DNA of 64,000 bases from assembly GCF_900176145.1 (NCBI RefSeq), contig NZ_FWWY01000001.1, positions 2,475,344 to 2,539,343 of the forward strand. Reading direction: 5' to 3'. Positions 34,687 through 44,241 of the stretch are shown in pieces. The notes under the pieces were generated by a model, which made no database searches, had not been told where the DNA came from, and saw only the letters and a list, made by a program, of their open reading frames with translations. The DNA is from Sulfobacillus thermosulfidooxidans DSM 9293 (lineage in GTDB: Bacteria > Bacillota > Sulfobacillia > Sulfobacillales > Sulfobacillaceae). Numbering within the stretch: position 1 is the stretch's first letter; the number at the start of each line of letters is the position of its first letter. The position numbers were made by a program, and so were the translations under genes.

Positions 34687-35798
34687 GCCGTACGCGTATG
34701 ATCTTAGGCCCATGGCTGAAGCCTTTATTCACGGTAATTATGGGCCTTGTGATTAGCGCCCTCATTGCTCAAGTTACGGGTTACCCAGCATGGACCGTGC
34801 TCTCGGCATTATGGGCCGGTTCAGTGGGAAACCTCAGTAATCTCGCGAGCACTCTCGTCATTTTTGTTCCGTTGTCGTTAATGGGCTTGGGCATTGCTAT
34901 CGCTTTTCGCGCGGGATTATTTAATATTGGTGCCGAGGGTCAATATTGGATGGGAGCCATCGCGGCCGCGTGGGTGGGAGCCATGGGTGGACGGTGGCTT
35001 CCGGGCCTTCATCTGGTGGTCTTGATTATGGCTGCCGTCGTAGCTGGTGGACTTTATGCCTTAATTCCTGGTCTTTTGAAAGCCTACCGGGGAGCTCATG
35101 AAGTCATTACCACGATGATGCTCAGTTATGCCGCTATTGAATTTGGCCATTACCTCATTGAAAAGGGGCCCTTAATGCTGCCCGGTAGTATTCCCGAATC
35201 TCCACCCATTGAAGCCTCTGCGACTCTTCCCATTTTGGTTCCCACAACAGAACTCTCGGAGGCATTGTTTTTTGCCTTGGCAGGGATTATTGTGGCGGCA
35301 TGGCTTTTATTCCGGACCCGTATGGGATTCGAAATTCAAATGACGGGAAAAAATTCTAAAGCGGCCCGGTTGGCTGGGGTATCGGTTCCCCGCCTCACCG
35401 TGATAAGCATGATGCTCTCAGGAATGTTCGCCGGCCTGGCAGGGGGGCTACAAATTAGTGGGGTATCGCATCAACTCTTTGACTCTTTTGCTAATCAATA
35501 TGGCTATACGGCCATTGTGGTGGCTTTACTGGCCCGCAACAATCCTTGGGGAATTATTCCGTCTGCCTTTTTGTTTGCAGCACTGCAAAGTGGTGCGGGC
35601 TACATGCAAATGAATGCCTATATACCCGCCCAGATTGCTTATGTGATTCAAGGCACCATTGTGTTGATGGTGGCCATTGATCGGTTGTTTGACGGGTTAG
35701 GACAAAAAATGGGGTGGTTTCGTAAAAATGACAACCCACCTGCAGACCCGTTTCCATCAATAACCCACGCCGTGGTCGAGGAGGAAGGAACACTGTGA
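34683..35798 (+). CDS. ABC transporter permease (YufP-like)
   Basis: A 371-residue membrane permease of the branched-chain/nucleoside type, with about nine to ten hydrophobic segments and the conserved GLFNIGAEGQYWMGAI and GFEIQMTGKNSKAARLAGV motifs. It pairs with the next permease to form the BMP-dependent nucleoside channel. It overlaps the ATPase stop and the next permease start by four bases each. Confidence 0.9.
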   Translation: MSRTRMILGPWLKPLFTVIMGLVISALIAQVTGYPAWTVLSALWAGSVGNLSNLASTLVIFVPLSLMGLGIAIAFRAGLFNIGAEGQYWMGAIAAAWVGAMGGRWLPGLHLVVLIMAAVVAGGLYALIPGLLKAYRGAHEVITTMMLSYAAIEFGHYLIEKGPLMLPGSIPESPPIEASATLPILVPTTELSEALFFALAGIIVAAWLLFRTRMGFEIQMTGKNSKAARLAGVSVPRLTVISMMLSGMFAGLAGGLQISGVSHQLFDSFANQYGYTAIVVALLARNNPWGIIPSAFLFAALQSGAGYMQMNAYIPAQIAYVIQGTIVLMVAIDRLFDGLGQKMGWFRKNDNPPADPFPSITHAVVEEEGTL

Positions 35799-36718
35799 GT
35801 TTTTTTACCAATCCGGAGCTTTGGACATTGACCGTCACCATCTCTGTTCCCCTCATTTATGCGGCATTGGGCGGGATGTTTTCAGAACGGGGAGGGGTCA
35901 TTAACATCAGCATGGAAGGGATGATGTTGACTGCCGCGTTTGTCTCCGTGGTCTTCGCCAATATTGGCAATAGTCCCTGGATTGGTCTCATCATGGGGGT
36001 TTTGAGTAGTGTGGTCATGGCCCTGTTATTCGCCTGGGCGACGTTGCGGTTGCAGGCGGATCAAGTTGTGGTAGGCATGGCCATCAATTTATTGGCTTTA
36101 GGCATTACGGGGTACCTGTTAGATGCCTTTTATGGGTATAATGGCACACCGACTAATACGCCCTCATTACCAACGATTGACATTCACTGGCTTGGGGGGA
36201 TTCCTGTCATCGGGCCGGCTTTGGCGCAAGAGAATGTGTTGACGTTTTTATTAGTCCCCGTCTTGTTCGCGGCACAATATCTGCTGTTTTATACACCCTG
36301 GGGGCTTCGGTTGCGAGCCATGGGAGAAAAACCCCAAGCGGGGCGCAGTGCCGGCTTAAGTGTTAGTCGTTACCGCTTGTCGGGAATTGTGTTATCCGGC
36401 ATTTTATCGGGAATAGAGGGAGCCTATCTATCAATTGGCGTCTTGAACAGCTTCAATGTGGATATGACGGCAGGACGCGGGTACATTGCCTTAGCGGCGA
36501 TGATTTTTGGGAATTGGCGTCCCAAAGGCGTGTTATGGGCGGCTCTCATGTTTGGCTTCTTATCGGCGGCCAGTATTCAACTGCAAGGCACGGTCATTCC
36601 TTCGGACATTGTTCTCATGGTACCCTATTTATTAACAGTGGTCGCCGTAGGGGGATTTGTGGGCCGTACAACGCCCCCAGCCGCTGACGGCATTCCCTAT
36701 CAAGATGAGTCCTTATAG
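35795..36718 (+). CDS. ABC transporter permease (YufQ-like)
   Basis: A 307-residue membrane permease with FSERGGVINISMEGMMLTAAF near the N-terminus and WGLRLRAMGEKPQAGRSAGLSV in the coupling loop, as in the second permease of BMP-type nucleoside importers. Gene order lipoprotein-ATPase-permease-permease matches the Bacillus yufNOPQ arrangement. psuG follows within a few bases. Confidence 0.9.
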   Translation: MSFFTNPELWTLTVTISVPLIYAALGGMFSERGGVINISMEGMMLTAAFVSVVFANIGNSPWIGLIMGVLSSVVMALLFAWATLRLQADQVVVGMAINLLALGITGYLLDAFYGYNGTPTNTPSLPTIDIHWLGGIPVIGPALAQENVLTFLLVPVLFAAQYLLFYTPWGLRLRAMGEKPQAGRSAGLSVSRYRLSGIVLSGILSGIEGAYLSIGVLNSFNVDMTAGRGYIALAAMIFGNWRPKGVLWAALMFGFLSAASIQLQGTVIPSDIVLMVPYLLTVVAVGGFVGRTTPPAADGIPYQDESL

Positions 36719-36729
36719 AGGTGAGGGGC

Positions 36730-37626
36730 ATGTTGGAACATATGAGGCTTCATCCCGAAGTGCAAGAGGCCTTGGCAAACAAAAGTGCGGTGGTGGCGTT
36801 GGAAACTGCGGTTTTAACGCACGGGTTGCCCTATCCGGCGAATGTTGAAACACTTCAGGATATGACCCAAGCCGTGCGCTCGTCCGGGGCCATTCCAGCG
36901 GTCATCGGCCTTCTTCATGGTGACGTGGTGGTGGGGCTCGCGCCTTCTGAGTGGGAAGAGATGTTGGTGGACGCCGAAAAGTGCTCGATTCGTGATTTAG
37001 CTCCGGCCATCCTCCGTCGTAAAAATGGAGGAACAACCGTGGCGGCCACGGCCTATATCGCCCATCATGTGGGCATCGACGTGTTTGCCACGGGGGGCAT
37101 TGGGGGCGTCCACCGCGGGGTTTTTGAAACCTGGGATGTTTCTGCAGACCTTTATGCGATGGCGTCTTGTCCCATCGTGGTGGTGTCTTCGGGGGCCAAG
37201 AGTATTTTGGATTTGCCAAAAACTATGGAATTTCTTGAGTCTTTAGGGATTCCTGTCATTGGCTACCAGACCCGTGATTTCCCCGGTTTTTATGTCGCCT
37301 CCACGGGTCTTCGGCTATCCGGGACGGTCCATGATGTCCACGAAGTCGCTGGCATGGTATACACCATGCGGGATTTGAAATTGCCACAAGCCTTACTGCT
37401 AGTGCAGCCTGGGCCTTCGCCAGTCGATCCGGATTTTGTGGAACATCTTGTGCAAGAGGCCTTGGAACACGCCAGGGCTCAAGGAATTTCGGGGAAGGCC
37501 ACCACGCCCTTTTTGTTGGATTATTTAAATAGGAGGGCTGGAGAGCAGTTGCAAAAAGCCAATATGGCATTATTGAAAGCCAATGCGGCCCTAGCCGGAA
37601 AAGTGGCTGGAGCCCTTCATGGCTAA
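36730..37626 (+). CDS. psuG: Pseudouridine-5'-phosphate glycosidase
   Basis: About 298 residues from ATG 36730 (AGAGGTG six bases upstream; GTG 36721 is a second choice). PsuG splits pseudouridine 5'-phosphate to uracil and ribose 5-phosphate. The catalytic Glu is in VVALETAVLTHGLPYP (E25). The metal Asp lies in DVSADL, the Schiff-base Lys in SSGAKSILDLP, and TGGIGGVHRG is strongly conserved. It follows the BMP importer and overlaps psuK by eight bases, giving a coherent pseudouridine salvage operon. The released uracil could feed the PreTA pathway at 50-54 kb. Confidence 0.9.
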   Translation: MLEHMRLHPEVQEALANKSAVVALETAVLTHGLPYPANVETLQDMTQAVRSSGAIPAVIGLLHGDVVVGLAPSEWEEMLVDAEKCSIRDLAPAILRRKNGGTTVAATAYIAHHVGIDVFATGGIGGVHRGVFETWDVSADLYAMASCPIVVVSSGAKSILDLPKTMEFLESLGIPVIGYQTRDFPGFYVASTGLRLSGTVHDVHEVAGMVYTMRDLKLPQALLLVQPGPSPVDPDFVEHLVQEALEHARAQGISGKATTPFLLDYLNRRAGEQLQKANMALLKANAALAGKVAGALHG

Positions 37627-38452
37627 TATCGATGTCTTGGTTTTAGGCGATACAGCATGGGATACCGTGGTGCGCATCACCAAACCGCTGGCCTTTGGCC
37701 ACGATGTGCCCGCACGGATTTTTGCGGGGCCTGGGGGTCAGGGGTTAAACATGGCGGTCAGTGCAAACAAAGAGGGTGTACGGACCGCTTTAATTACCCA
37801 AATCGGTCACGATGAACGCAGCCAATTTTTACGAGATTGGATCCTCCAACAAGACATTATCCTCCCTCTTTTGACTGAACAAGACCCGTTGACGCAGGTC
37901 GTCGCGGTGGTACGAGATGACGGGGAACGCGCGTTATTAACGGATGCCGGAAGCGGACCGTTGTCATGGCCGCCGTCTTCGTTACGACCCTGTATTATGC
38001 TCGTCTCGGGATATCTTCTGGCCCGTGATGACGGAGTCGAGCGGGTGATAGCCTGGATGAAATGGGCCCGCGACCAGGAAGCGACGATCTTGCTTGATGC
38101 CTCCCACCCTCGCCTTGCTCCGCAACTCACTGCGGTGTTGGAATATGCCGATTGGCTGTTAGCCAATGAAGAGGAGTGGGATGCCTTAGGGGCTCCTCAT
38201 TCTCCCGCTGTCTTATTAAAACGCGGGGCGGAAGGGATAGATATTATCTTACCCTCTGAGAGACGGCAGATTCCTTCTCCCCCGGGCGATATTATCGATA
38301 CCACAGGCGCTGGCGATGCGGTTGCTGGAAGTTTTGCCGCAATGTTAGCCAAAAATTATAGCCCTATTGAAGCCGCCACACACGCTATTTTACGCGGGGT
38401 TGAAGTCTGTGGCCATTTGGGTGCGGTTTTTTGGAATCATGTTAATGACTGA
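37619..38452 (+). CDS. psuK: PfkB family sugar kinase, probable pseudouridine kinase
   Basis: A 277-residue ribokinase-like enzyme with the glycine-rich GPGGQGLNMAVSANKEG near the N-terminus and the signature DTTGAGDAVAGSF, holding the catalytic Asp, near residue 237. It is slightly short for the family. PsuK phosphorylates pseudouridine to the substrate of PsuG. The eight-base overlap with psuG and the upstream importer support this over general ribokinase activity. Confidence 0.85.
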   Translation: MANIDVLVLGDTAWDTVVRITKPLAFGHDVPARIFAGPGGQGLNMAVSANKEGVRTALITQIGHDERSQFLRDWILQQDIILPLLTEQDPLTQVVAVVRDDGERALLTDAGSGPLSWPPSSLRPCIMLVSGYLLARDDGVERVIAWMKWARDQEATILLDASHPRLAPQLTAVLEYADWLLANEEEWDALGAPHSPAVLLKRGAEGIDIILPSERRQIPSPPGDIIDTTGAGDAVAGSFAAMLAKNYSPIEAATHAILRGVEVCGHLGAVFWNHVND

Positions 38453-38769
38453 TATCCTCGAGCAAGAAACAGATTGTGGGGCTTTTCGTGGATTCGATCT
38501 GTAACTTTGCTTAACTATACTCAGGGCTATGCGGGATCGTTCTACCCAATTCGTTGTTCCCATAACATATCACGAAGCTGGCAGTGAGTGACGGTTCCTC
38601 TGCCTATCAGTCAATCCGGTTTTATGCCTGTGGCCGAGTCATTTTAATCCGAGGGCAGATCTTTAAGATTGCTAGCGGTCATGGTTTTTTAGACCTTTAA
38701 AGGGTTTCAAAGCGTGTTCTGCCTAGAACAGGGGATTTAGGCCAATTTTACAAAAATTTGTTACCGAAC
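38453..38769. other. Intergenic region, no gene seen
   Basis: About 320 bp after psuK with no supported frame or motif. It ends in the terminator at 38770-38820. Confidence 0.4.
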
Positions 38770-38820
38770 ATTGGCAATATTGCCTTGCGAGGCATCTCGG
38801 CCCTACTGCCAATTTTTATT
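38770..38820 (+). terminator. Hairpin terminator between psuK and the convergent AMDase-like gene
   Basis: ATTGGCA (38770-38776) pairs with TGCCAAT (38807-38813), enclosing a small GCC/GGC stem, and is followed by TTTTATT. It lies between convergent genes and may act on both strands. Confidence 0.6.
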
Positions 38821-38824
38821 AGGG

Positions 38825-39469
38825 CTATCTTATATGGTATTTTTGTTGTAAGGACCAGAGCATGGCATCTGTAGCGGAAACAAACGACTTCGTCGTGTGC
38901 TTACGTAAATCATTTCCCATAATTATAGTTCGTGTTATCGTACAAGCCAAATAAATTCCGTCGGCCGGTGATCGATTCCCTGTTAATACGGCAGGAATTA
39001 AGTCTTCGACAGTTAACCGTGCAATATCTACACCATTATCATAGCCTAAGCAAGCAGAGGCATCAACTTGAAGACCATGCGACATGGCCCACTGCACTTC
39101 GAAATCATGTCGTGATTGCCCATAGGGCGTCAGAATAAACCACGATGTCCATTGATGTTCAGTCCCAAATTCAAGTACCGAGCCGGGTGCAGTCACAATA
39201 GGGCCACCTACCGTTTGATGGAGAGCACTTCGTCCAGATGGAGAAAAGGCACCATAAGCACGTGCATAAAAAATCACATCCCAATTCTTAAATGGTTGAA
39301 TTAGTTCCTTAACTGTTTTTAGAAGTTTCGTGCGTTCTTCAATCGATTCCCCTCGTCCTGGAAGAAAGGGCATCACAATATCAACCCACTCGATGTTTGG
39401 ATAGGCAGTACATAAATCAGAGAATAACGTAGTATTTTCGGACGATCTTAACACTAATATTTTTATCAT
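38825..39469 (-). CDS. Asp/Glu racemase-superfamily protein, arylmalonate decarboxylase/maleate isomerase-like
   Basis: A 214-residue protein of the Asp/Glu/hydantoin racemase superfamily. The second catalytic Cys is present (C176 in GIYLACTITR), with ILTPYGQSRHD and ASACLGYDNGVDIARLTVEDL as in maleate isomerase and AMDase. The first catalytic Cys is absent (FYARAYGAFSPSGR), as in arylmalonate decarboxylase, which uses only the second. It would therefore act as a decarboxylase or one-sided isomerase, not a two-base racemase. It begins three bases after the NCS1 permease stop, so the permease probably imports its substrate. Confidence 0.65.
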   Translation of the reverse strand: MIKILVLRSSENTTLFSDLCTAYPNIEWVDIVMPFLPGRGESIEERTKLLKTVKELIQPFKNWDVIFYARAYGAFSPSGRSALHQTVGGPIVTAPGSVLEFGTEHQWTSWFILTPYGQSRHDFEVQWAMSHGLQVDASACLGYDNGVDIARLTVEDLIPAVLTGNRSPADGIYLACTITRTIIMGNDLRKHTTKSFVSATDAMLWSLQQKYHIR

Positions 39470-39472
39470 TTA

Positions 39473-40975
39473 CTATACGAGTCCTTTCGACTTGATTTTG
39501 GACTTCGATACATCGATTTGTTGTCGAGGCATTATAATCATATAACACAGTCCAGCTATGACCGCTCCGGTTAGCCAAGAAGCTTTACTTAAATAAGTCC
39601 ATCCGGGAAATGACAATCCAAAATGGCCCATAAAAACTACGAATAAAGCGACGGCTACTGCAATAATGGCCCGAATATTGAATCCCCGATAAAAATAATA
39701 TCGACCGTCAAGACGATATATGTCCGAAACATTGAGATGACCACGTTGAATCAATACATAGTCAACGATAATCACGCCAGCGAAGGGTCCCAACAGTGAA
39801 GCAACAAAGAGAATCCAAGTGTTAAAATATTTATACGCTCCTTGTGCATACAAGGACCACGCTCCAATTGCTATTCCAAGAATAGTAACTATTGTAACAC
39901 CTCGAGTCCATGTTAAGTGTTTAGGCCACGTATTATTCAAATCATAGACCGGCGGTATGGAATTACTGAAAATATTAGTATTCATAAGTAGTGCTGCGTA
40001 GAAAAATAGGACAATGATAGTAAGCCAATTGGGATGTAAGAAACCAGCCACTAACAAAATAGGGTCGTATACTGTATGACCGGTAAGGGAATGAACTACA
40101 CCTGTCATTAAAGCACCATAAATAATTGTCATAGTGTAAATGATCGGAAGACCCAATTGGCCTAATAACATCGCACGGACGGATGTACCGAATCGCATCA
40201 TATCAGGCCAGCTAATTACCTGGGTAGCATGAATGTTTGATGAAAGGAATACAAGTAAAACTGGGATAATGGCTGATGTGAGTGGTGCGGCAGGTTGATT
40301 CATTGCTTGTGTTAAGGCAATCGGATAACGGCTCACAAAATCAATAAACACGAAAGTTAATACCGCGATTGATAGTAATGGCATCCAACGACTCAGCCAC
40401 TTTAATGAAGGGGCAGATAATATAGGTTGAGCCTTAAGCAAAATGACATATTGTGCACTGGTAGCAATGACAAACATTGTCCAGAATAGAAGTGGATAGT
40501 GAGTTACTAACATACCTGGGCTTAGTGAATGGAGTGCGAGTAAAGCAGTCCGGTGACCCATTGCTATAATCCACAGACTAACAAGGGCCTCAGTAATTAA
40601 AAAAGTCTGCACGCCCCAAAAACCGAGCCCGACGAGAAATCGAGCCCATGAGGGTATAAAGGTTCCCCATATACCGAAGCGGGTGCGATCTAACTGAGGT
40701 TCAGCTAGCCCATATATGATTGCACCATGAGATTGCACAATCAATGCAACAAGTGTAACGAGATCCCCAATAAGAGCAATGGTAACCACTTGCCACCAAT
40801 TAAAACCGAATACAATCCCTGCGCTTCCAACTAACATCGAGCTTGGGGAAGCAATTGACGCCCAAACTCCAAACAAGGCCCATGCGTTCCACGTCTTTCG
40901 CTCTGGCGAGACTGGGGCTATATCCGCGTTGTACAATAAGGGAGATGGGCCAGAATTCGATTCATTATTCATCAT
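39473..40975 (-). CDS. NCS1 family permease
   Basis: A 500-residue protein with about twelve membrane segments and NCS1 features such as PVSPERKTWNAWALFGVWAS, RTRFGIWGTFIPS and the 'WPDMMRFG' segment in the middle. GGAGGG lies just before the tandem ATGs at 40975. It forms an operon with the AMDase-like gene and is divergent from a LacI-type regulator with a consensus operator in between. The codon choice is more AT-rich than in the neighbouring NCS1 gene at 45-46 kb. Confidence 0.85.
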   Translation of the reverse strand: MMNNESNSGPSPLLYNADIAPVSPERKTWNAWALFGVWASIASPSSMLVGSAGIVFGFNWWQVVTIALIGDLVTLVALIVQSHGAIIYGLAEPQLDRTRFGIWGTFIPSWARFLVGLGFWGVQTFLITEALVSLWIIAMGHRTALLALHSLSPGMLVTHYPLLFWTMFVIATSAQYVILLKAQPILSAPSLKWLSRWMPLLSIAVLTFVFIDFVSRYPIALTQAMNQPAAPLTSAIIPVLLVFLSSNIHATQVISWPDMMRFGTSVRAMLLGQLGLPIIYTMTIIYGALMTGVVHSLTGHTVYDPILLVAGFLHPNWLTIIVLFFYAALLMNTNIFSNSIPPVYDLNNTWPKHLTWTRGVTIVTILGIAIGAWSLYAQGAYKYFNTWILFVASLLGPFAGVIIVDYVLIQRGHLNVSDIYRLDGRYYFYRGFNIRAIIAVAVALFVVFMGHFGLSFPGWTYLSKASWLTGAVIAGLCYMIIMPRQQIDVSKSKIKSKGLV

Positions 40976-41067
40976 CAGCCCTCCAATTAGTTGGTGATAA
41001 CCATATACTTTTTGAAAATCATGGGTTTATGGGACGATATGTTCATAATACTAATATTTTCATGAAA

Positions 41068-41081
41068 TGCAATCGATTTCA
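41068..41081. promoter_or_regulatory. LacI-family operator
   Basis: TGCAATCGATTTCA fits the general LacI-family consensus TGNAANCGNTTNCA at every fixed position. It lies in the ~130-bp gap between the divergent NCS1 operon and the LacI gene, 24 bases before the regulator start, a position for autoregulation and control of the permease. Confidence 0.75.
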
Positions 41082-41104
41082 TTATGTTTGGAGGATATTT
41101 GGGC

Positions 41105-42145
41105 ATGTCGACAATGCAAGATGTAGCGAAGCGCGCACATGTGTCTGTGACAACTGTGTCGCGAGTTCTCAATGGGGATAGTCGTGTCAAAGCGGATACA
41201 CGAGCCCGTGTGGAACGTGTTATGGCAGCTATGGGTTATCAGCCTAACTTGGTAGCTCGGTCCTTGCGGCGGCAATCTAGTCATGTTATTGGCCTCATCG
41301 TCGACACATTGGACAATCCGTTTACTGCAGAATTAAGTCAAGCATTAACCGCGCATCTATCTCAGGCTGGCTATCAACTTATTCTGGCAGATACGGAGCG
41401 TCAATCACAGCATGGGCCTGCGATGCTTCGTATGTTAGCTCAGCGCGGGGTCGACGGCATACTATTTGCCGCGGGATGGGATAAGGATCCTGAACCATTG
41501 GCAGTTGAGTGTGGAATTCTTCAACGAAATGGAATTCCAACAATTATAGTTGGAAACATTCTTCAGTCGGTGCCATCAATTGCTGTTGATCATTATGGTG
41601 GAACTCGAAAAGCAGTTGACTATCTCTATCAACTCGGACATAAACATATCGCATTTATAAGTGGAGCTCACGAGACAGAAACTTCACGTCTTCGTCGACA
41701 GGGTTTTATTGAAGCCACTCGAACGCTAGGAATTGAGCAGGCCTTAGTTTTTTCATCCTATGGCTCTCCCAAGAGAGCCTCCCAAATAGTCCGTGAACTA
41801 GTAAGTTCTTCTCCTCTTATTACGGCGATTGTGGCTGCAAGCGATTATGTTGCTATTGGTGTACTGCATGGTTTATATAACTTAGGTTTGAACGTTCCAA
41901 GGGATATGTCGGTTTTTGGATTTGACAATGTAAAAATGAGTCAATTTCTCTGTCCTGCATTAACGACTATTGATGGTGAAATAGACAAACTAGCACATCA
42001 AGCATGGACTATGATATACGAGTTGATGCAAGATCCTATGGCACATAATAATCCTGAGGTATTGGCGCCACATGTAGTTGTTCGAGAATCGACCTATAGA
42101 CCACGAGGATCAAAGTTCATCGAAGTGCCGCATAACACCATATGA
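41105..42145 (+). CDS. LacI family transcriptional regulator
   Basis: A 346-residue regulator with the classical LacI helix-turn-helix and hinge (TMQDVAKRAHVSVTTVSRVLNGDSRVKADTRARVERVMAAMGYQPN split over residues 3-47), followed by a periplasmic-binding-protein-like ligand domain (IGLIVDTLDNPFTAELSQAL; VFGFDNVKMSQFLCPALTTID). GGAGGA lies nine bases before ATG 41105. It is divergent from the NCS1/AMDase-like operon with an operator between them. Most LacI proteins sense sugars or nucleosides; the ligand here is unknown. Confidence 0.9.
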   Translation: MSTMQDVAKRAHVSVTTVSRVLNGDSRVKADTRARVERVMAAMGYQPNLVARSLRRQSSHVIGLIVDTLDNPFTAELSQALTAHLSQAGYQLILADTERQSQHGPAMLRMLAQRGVDGILFAAGWDKDPEPLAVECGILQRNGIPTIIVGNILQSVPSIAVDHYGGTRKAVDYLYQLGHKHIAFISGAHETETSRLRRQGFIEATRTLGIEQALVFSSYGSPKRASQIVRELVSSSPLITAIVAASDYVAIGVLHGLYNLGLNVPRDMSVFGFDNVKMSQFLCPALTTIDGEIDKLAHQAWTMIYELMQDPMAHNNPEVLAPHVVVRESTYRPRGSKFIEVPHNTI

Positions 42146-42660
42146 ACTTTGCTCTAGGTCGTGGTCATTAAATCACTGTCATGAAATAACTATGGAAGAT
42201 TGTTGATACTTGATGAAGTGAGTCGGTGGGCAACTGTCTTAGCAATGAATGCTTGTTTGGATAGTCTTGCACGTTGACGTAACTCAATCATTGAATTTAA
42301 TGACAATAGGAACGTGCAAGGAATACTCTCATTTTAATAAGATGAATAAGAACTGAGGACCTATAATGATTTAGACGTACGATACTCATATCCAGTGAGC
42401 ACGGCAATGGTCGTGAACAAATTTATGGATATTGCATCGTCCGTGCACGCGGACGGTCCTCGGGCCAATGACGGAGAGGTATTCCACACTATGGTTACGC
42501 GTTCGAACTCACTAATTAAGGCAAACGTCGGCCATTTTTATAACTTTGTTAACCGATTGCGATCTGACTATATATAGACAAGTCTGACCTGAAATTACAT
42601 GTTTTGAATTTATTCTAATTCTCTTAAGTTGACATAAGTTTTTTCTATGAAACAGAAATT
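42146..42660. other. Intergenic region, no supported gene
   Basis: An AT-rich ~515-bp gap between the convergent lacI and pucR ends. At 42437-42457 a hairpin-forming stretch, CGTCCG-TGCACG-CGGACG with short flanks, matches 20 of 21 bases inside the transposase gene at 31846-31866. Otherwise nothing is recognised. Confidence 0.4.
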
Positions 42661-44241
42661 TTACATCGAATGACGAATATTTGATGAAATCGGGATTGTA
42701 ATATGTTTATGCAGGCGCACATAACGGTAGGCCAAAATAGCATTTTCCAAGGCCACCCGGCGTTCAAAGGCCATAAAGTCATCCCCTAATAACATTTTCA
42801 GGGAACGGATACGGGCATAAAGAGTTTGGCGGTGAATTCCTAAGACTTGGGAGACATCGACTTTGGAACCTTGGAGCATGAGAAGTGCTTCCAGGGTTTC
42901 TAACAGTCCATGGGTATGTTTCTTTGACGAGTTTAACAAGGGATCGAGTTCTGGATGAATCACCCGTTGTTCCAGTTCGGTAATGGGGGTCGACAAAATC
43001 CAGCGGTAGGCGCCCAATTTTTCATAACACCGAATGGCGGGGCCAGGCGGGCTGAGGCGCGCTATGGTGGCCGCGTCATGAGCCTCCCCAAAGGCCTGGT
43101 GAATGTCTTCAATGGGGTGATGCGTACTTGATATCCCCGTGGACGGCACGGATAAGGTGGGATGAACGGTAAAAAATGCCCGGATTCGTTCGGGTAAGCG
43201 TTCGATATCCCGAGTACGTCCCATCACGACGGTAGCCAGGCGCTCTTCGTGTTCCATGACCGCGGTTGTGAATAGGGTAGATAAGTCCCGGAGCAAACCC
43301 GCCAGGGTACCAGCTGCCTCACGGGCGGTACTCTCCATGAGCATGACGCGAAAGCTTTTATGATGTCCATAATTGTAACGGGAGCGAAATCGTCTAATCA
43401 GTTCGGGTGCCGGATTTTGATTAAAGAGCAACTGTTCCAGCAAGACTCCTTCCTCGTGCCGTTTGCGTTTTTCTAATGTGTCGGCGCGAATGACTTCCTG
43501 AGCGGCAGCCGTCGTGACCCGGTCTAGAGCTAAATACCAGTATTCATCGACCTGTAACGACGGGAGTAAAAACAATACATCGCCGACGGTGTGGCCAAAC
43601 ACCGTGATCGATTGACGTAAATGAGGCAGGGGATGGGGACAGAAAATGGGATGTGGGGCCTCATCGTGATACGGTAGTACGGCAAAGGGCCACTCACCCC
43701 AAAGCATGGGCGTACCATGATCACGAGGAATATAAGCGATGGGGCGTTTTAGGGTATCGTAGCTCGTGCCAAATAAGCTGGGAAGCCCTTCGGTATTTAG
43801 TAGCACTTTACGAAGACAACTCGACAAGGCATCGAGATCTTCTAAAATCTTATGATGCTGGCTCAATAAGAGACTATTCACTTCTTGGGATAAGTCGAGA
43901 AAACGCACGGAGTGAGGGAAAACAATTAAAGGGAAATCATGCTGGTTCCCCATTTCGAGCAAATCGGGGGGAAGTTCCTCAAAGTAGGTGCCAAGTTCCA
44001 CGACGAGACCAGCGGCTTGCGCCCCGATGAGCCCATCCATAAACATCTTCCGATTTTCGGGTGTGCCAAGACCTAAGCCTGTGGTCAAAACCAGCTCCCC
44101 GCCTCGGAGATAATTGCCGATGTTAGGGATTTCTCCGACGTGCACCCATTTGACAGGGCGTTCGAGCCCCTGATGGCCCGCGACCACATACGCGGGCATG
44201 AAGAGATTCCTCGCTAACACATCCCGGACGCGTAACATCAT
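42661..44241 (-). CDS. PucR family transcriptional regulator
   Basis: A 526-residue PucR protein. The N-terminal purine-catabolism domain is clear (VRDVLARNLFMPAYVVAGHQGLERPVKWVHVGEIPN and GGELVLTTGLGLG), and the C-terminal helix-turn-helix reads KVDVSQVLGIHRQTLYARI. AAAGGGGG precedes the tandem ATGs at 44241. It lies downstream of, and on the same strand as, the SDR-NCS1 pair and close to the reductive pyrimidine genes, so it is the likely pathway activator. Confidence 0.85.
   Translation of the reverse strand: MMLRVRDVLARNLFMPAYVVAGHQGLERPVKWVHVGEIPNIGNYLRGGELVLTTGLGLGTPENRKMFMDGLIGAQAAGLVVELGTYFEELPPDLLEMGNQHDFPLIVFPHSVRFLDLSQEVNSLLLSQHHKILEDLDALSSCLRKVLLNTEGLPSLFGTSYDTLKRPIAYIPRDHGTPMLWGEWPFAVLPYHDEAPHPIFCPHPLPHLRQSITVFGHTVGDVLFLLPSLQVDEYWYLALDRVTTAAAQEVIRADTLEKRKRHEEGVLLEQLLFNQNPAPELIRRFRSRYNYGHHKSFRVMLMESTAREAAGTLAGLLRDLSTLFTTAVMEHEERLATVVMGRTRDIERLPERIRAFFTVHPTLSVPSTGISSTHHPIEDIHQAFGEAHDAATIARLSPPGPAIRCYEKLGAYRWILSTPITELEQRVIHPELDPLLNSSKKHTHGLLETLEALLMLQGSKVDVSQVLGIHRQTLYARIRSLKMLLGDDFMAFERRVALENAILAYRYVRLHKHITIPISSNIRHSM

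Noticed and set aside
42395..42577. 60-codon plus-strand frame in the gap after lacI
   Set aside because: No ribosome binding site, no family resemblance, and it covers a hairpin stretch.
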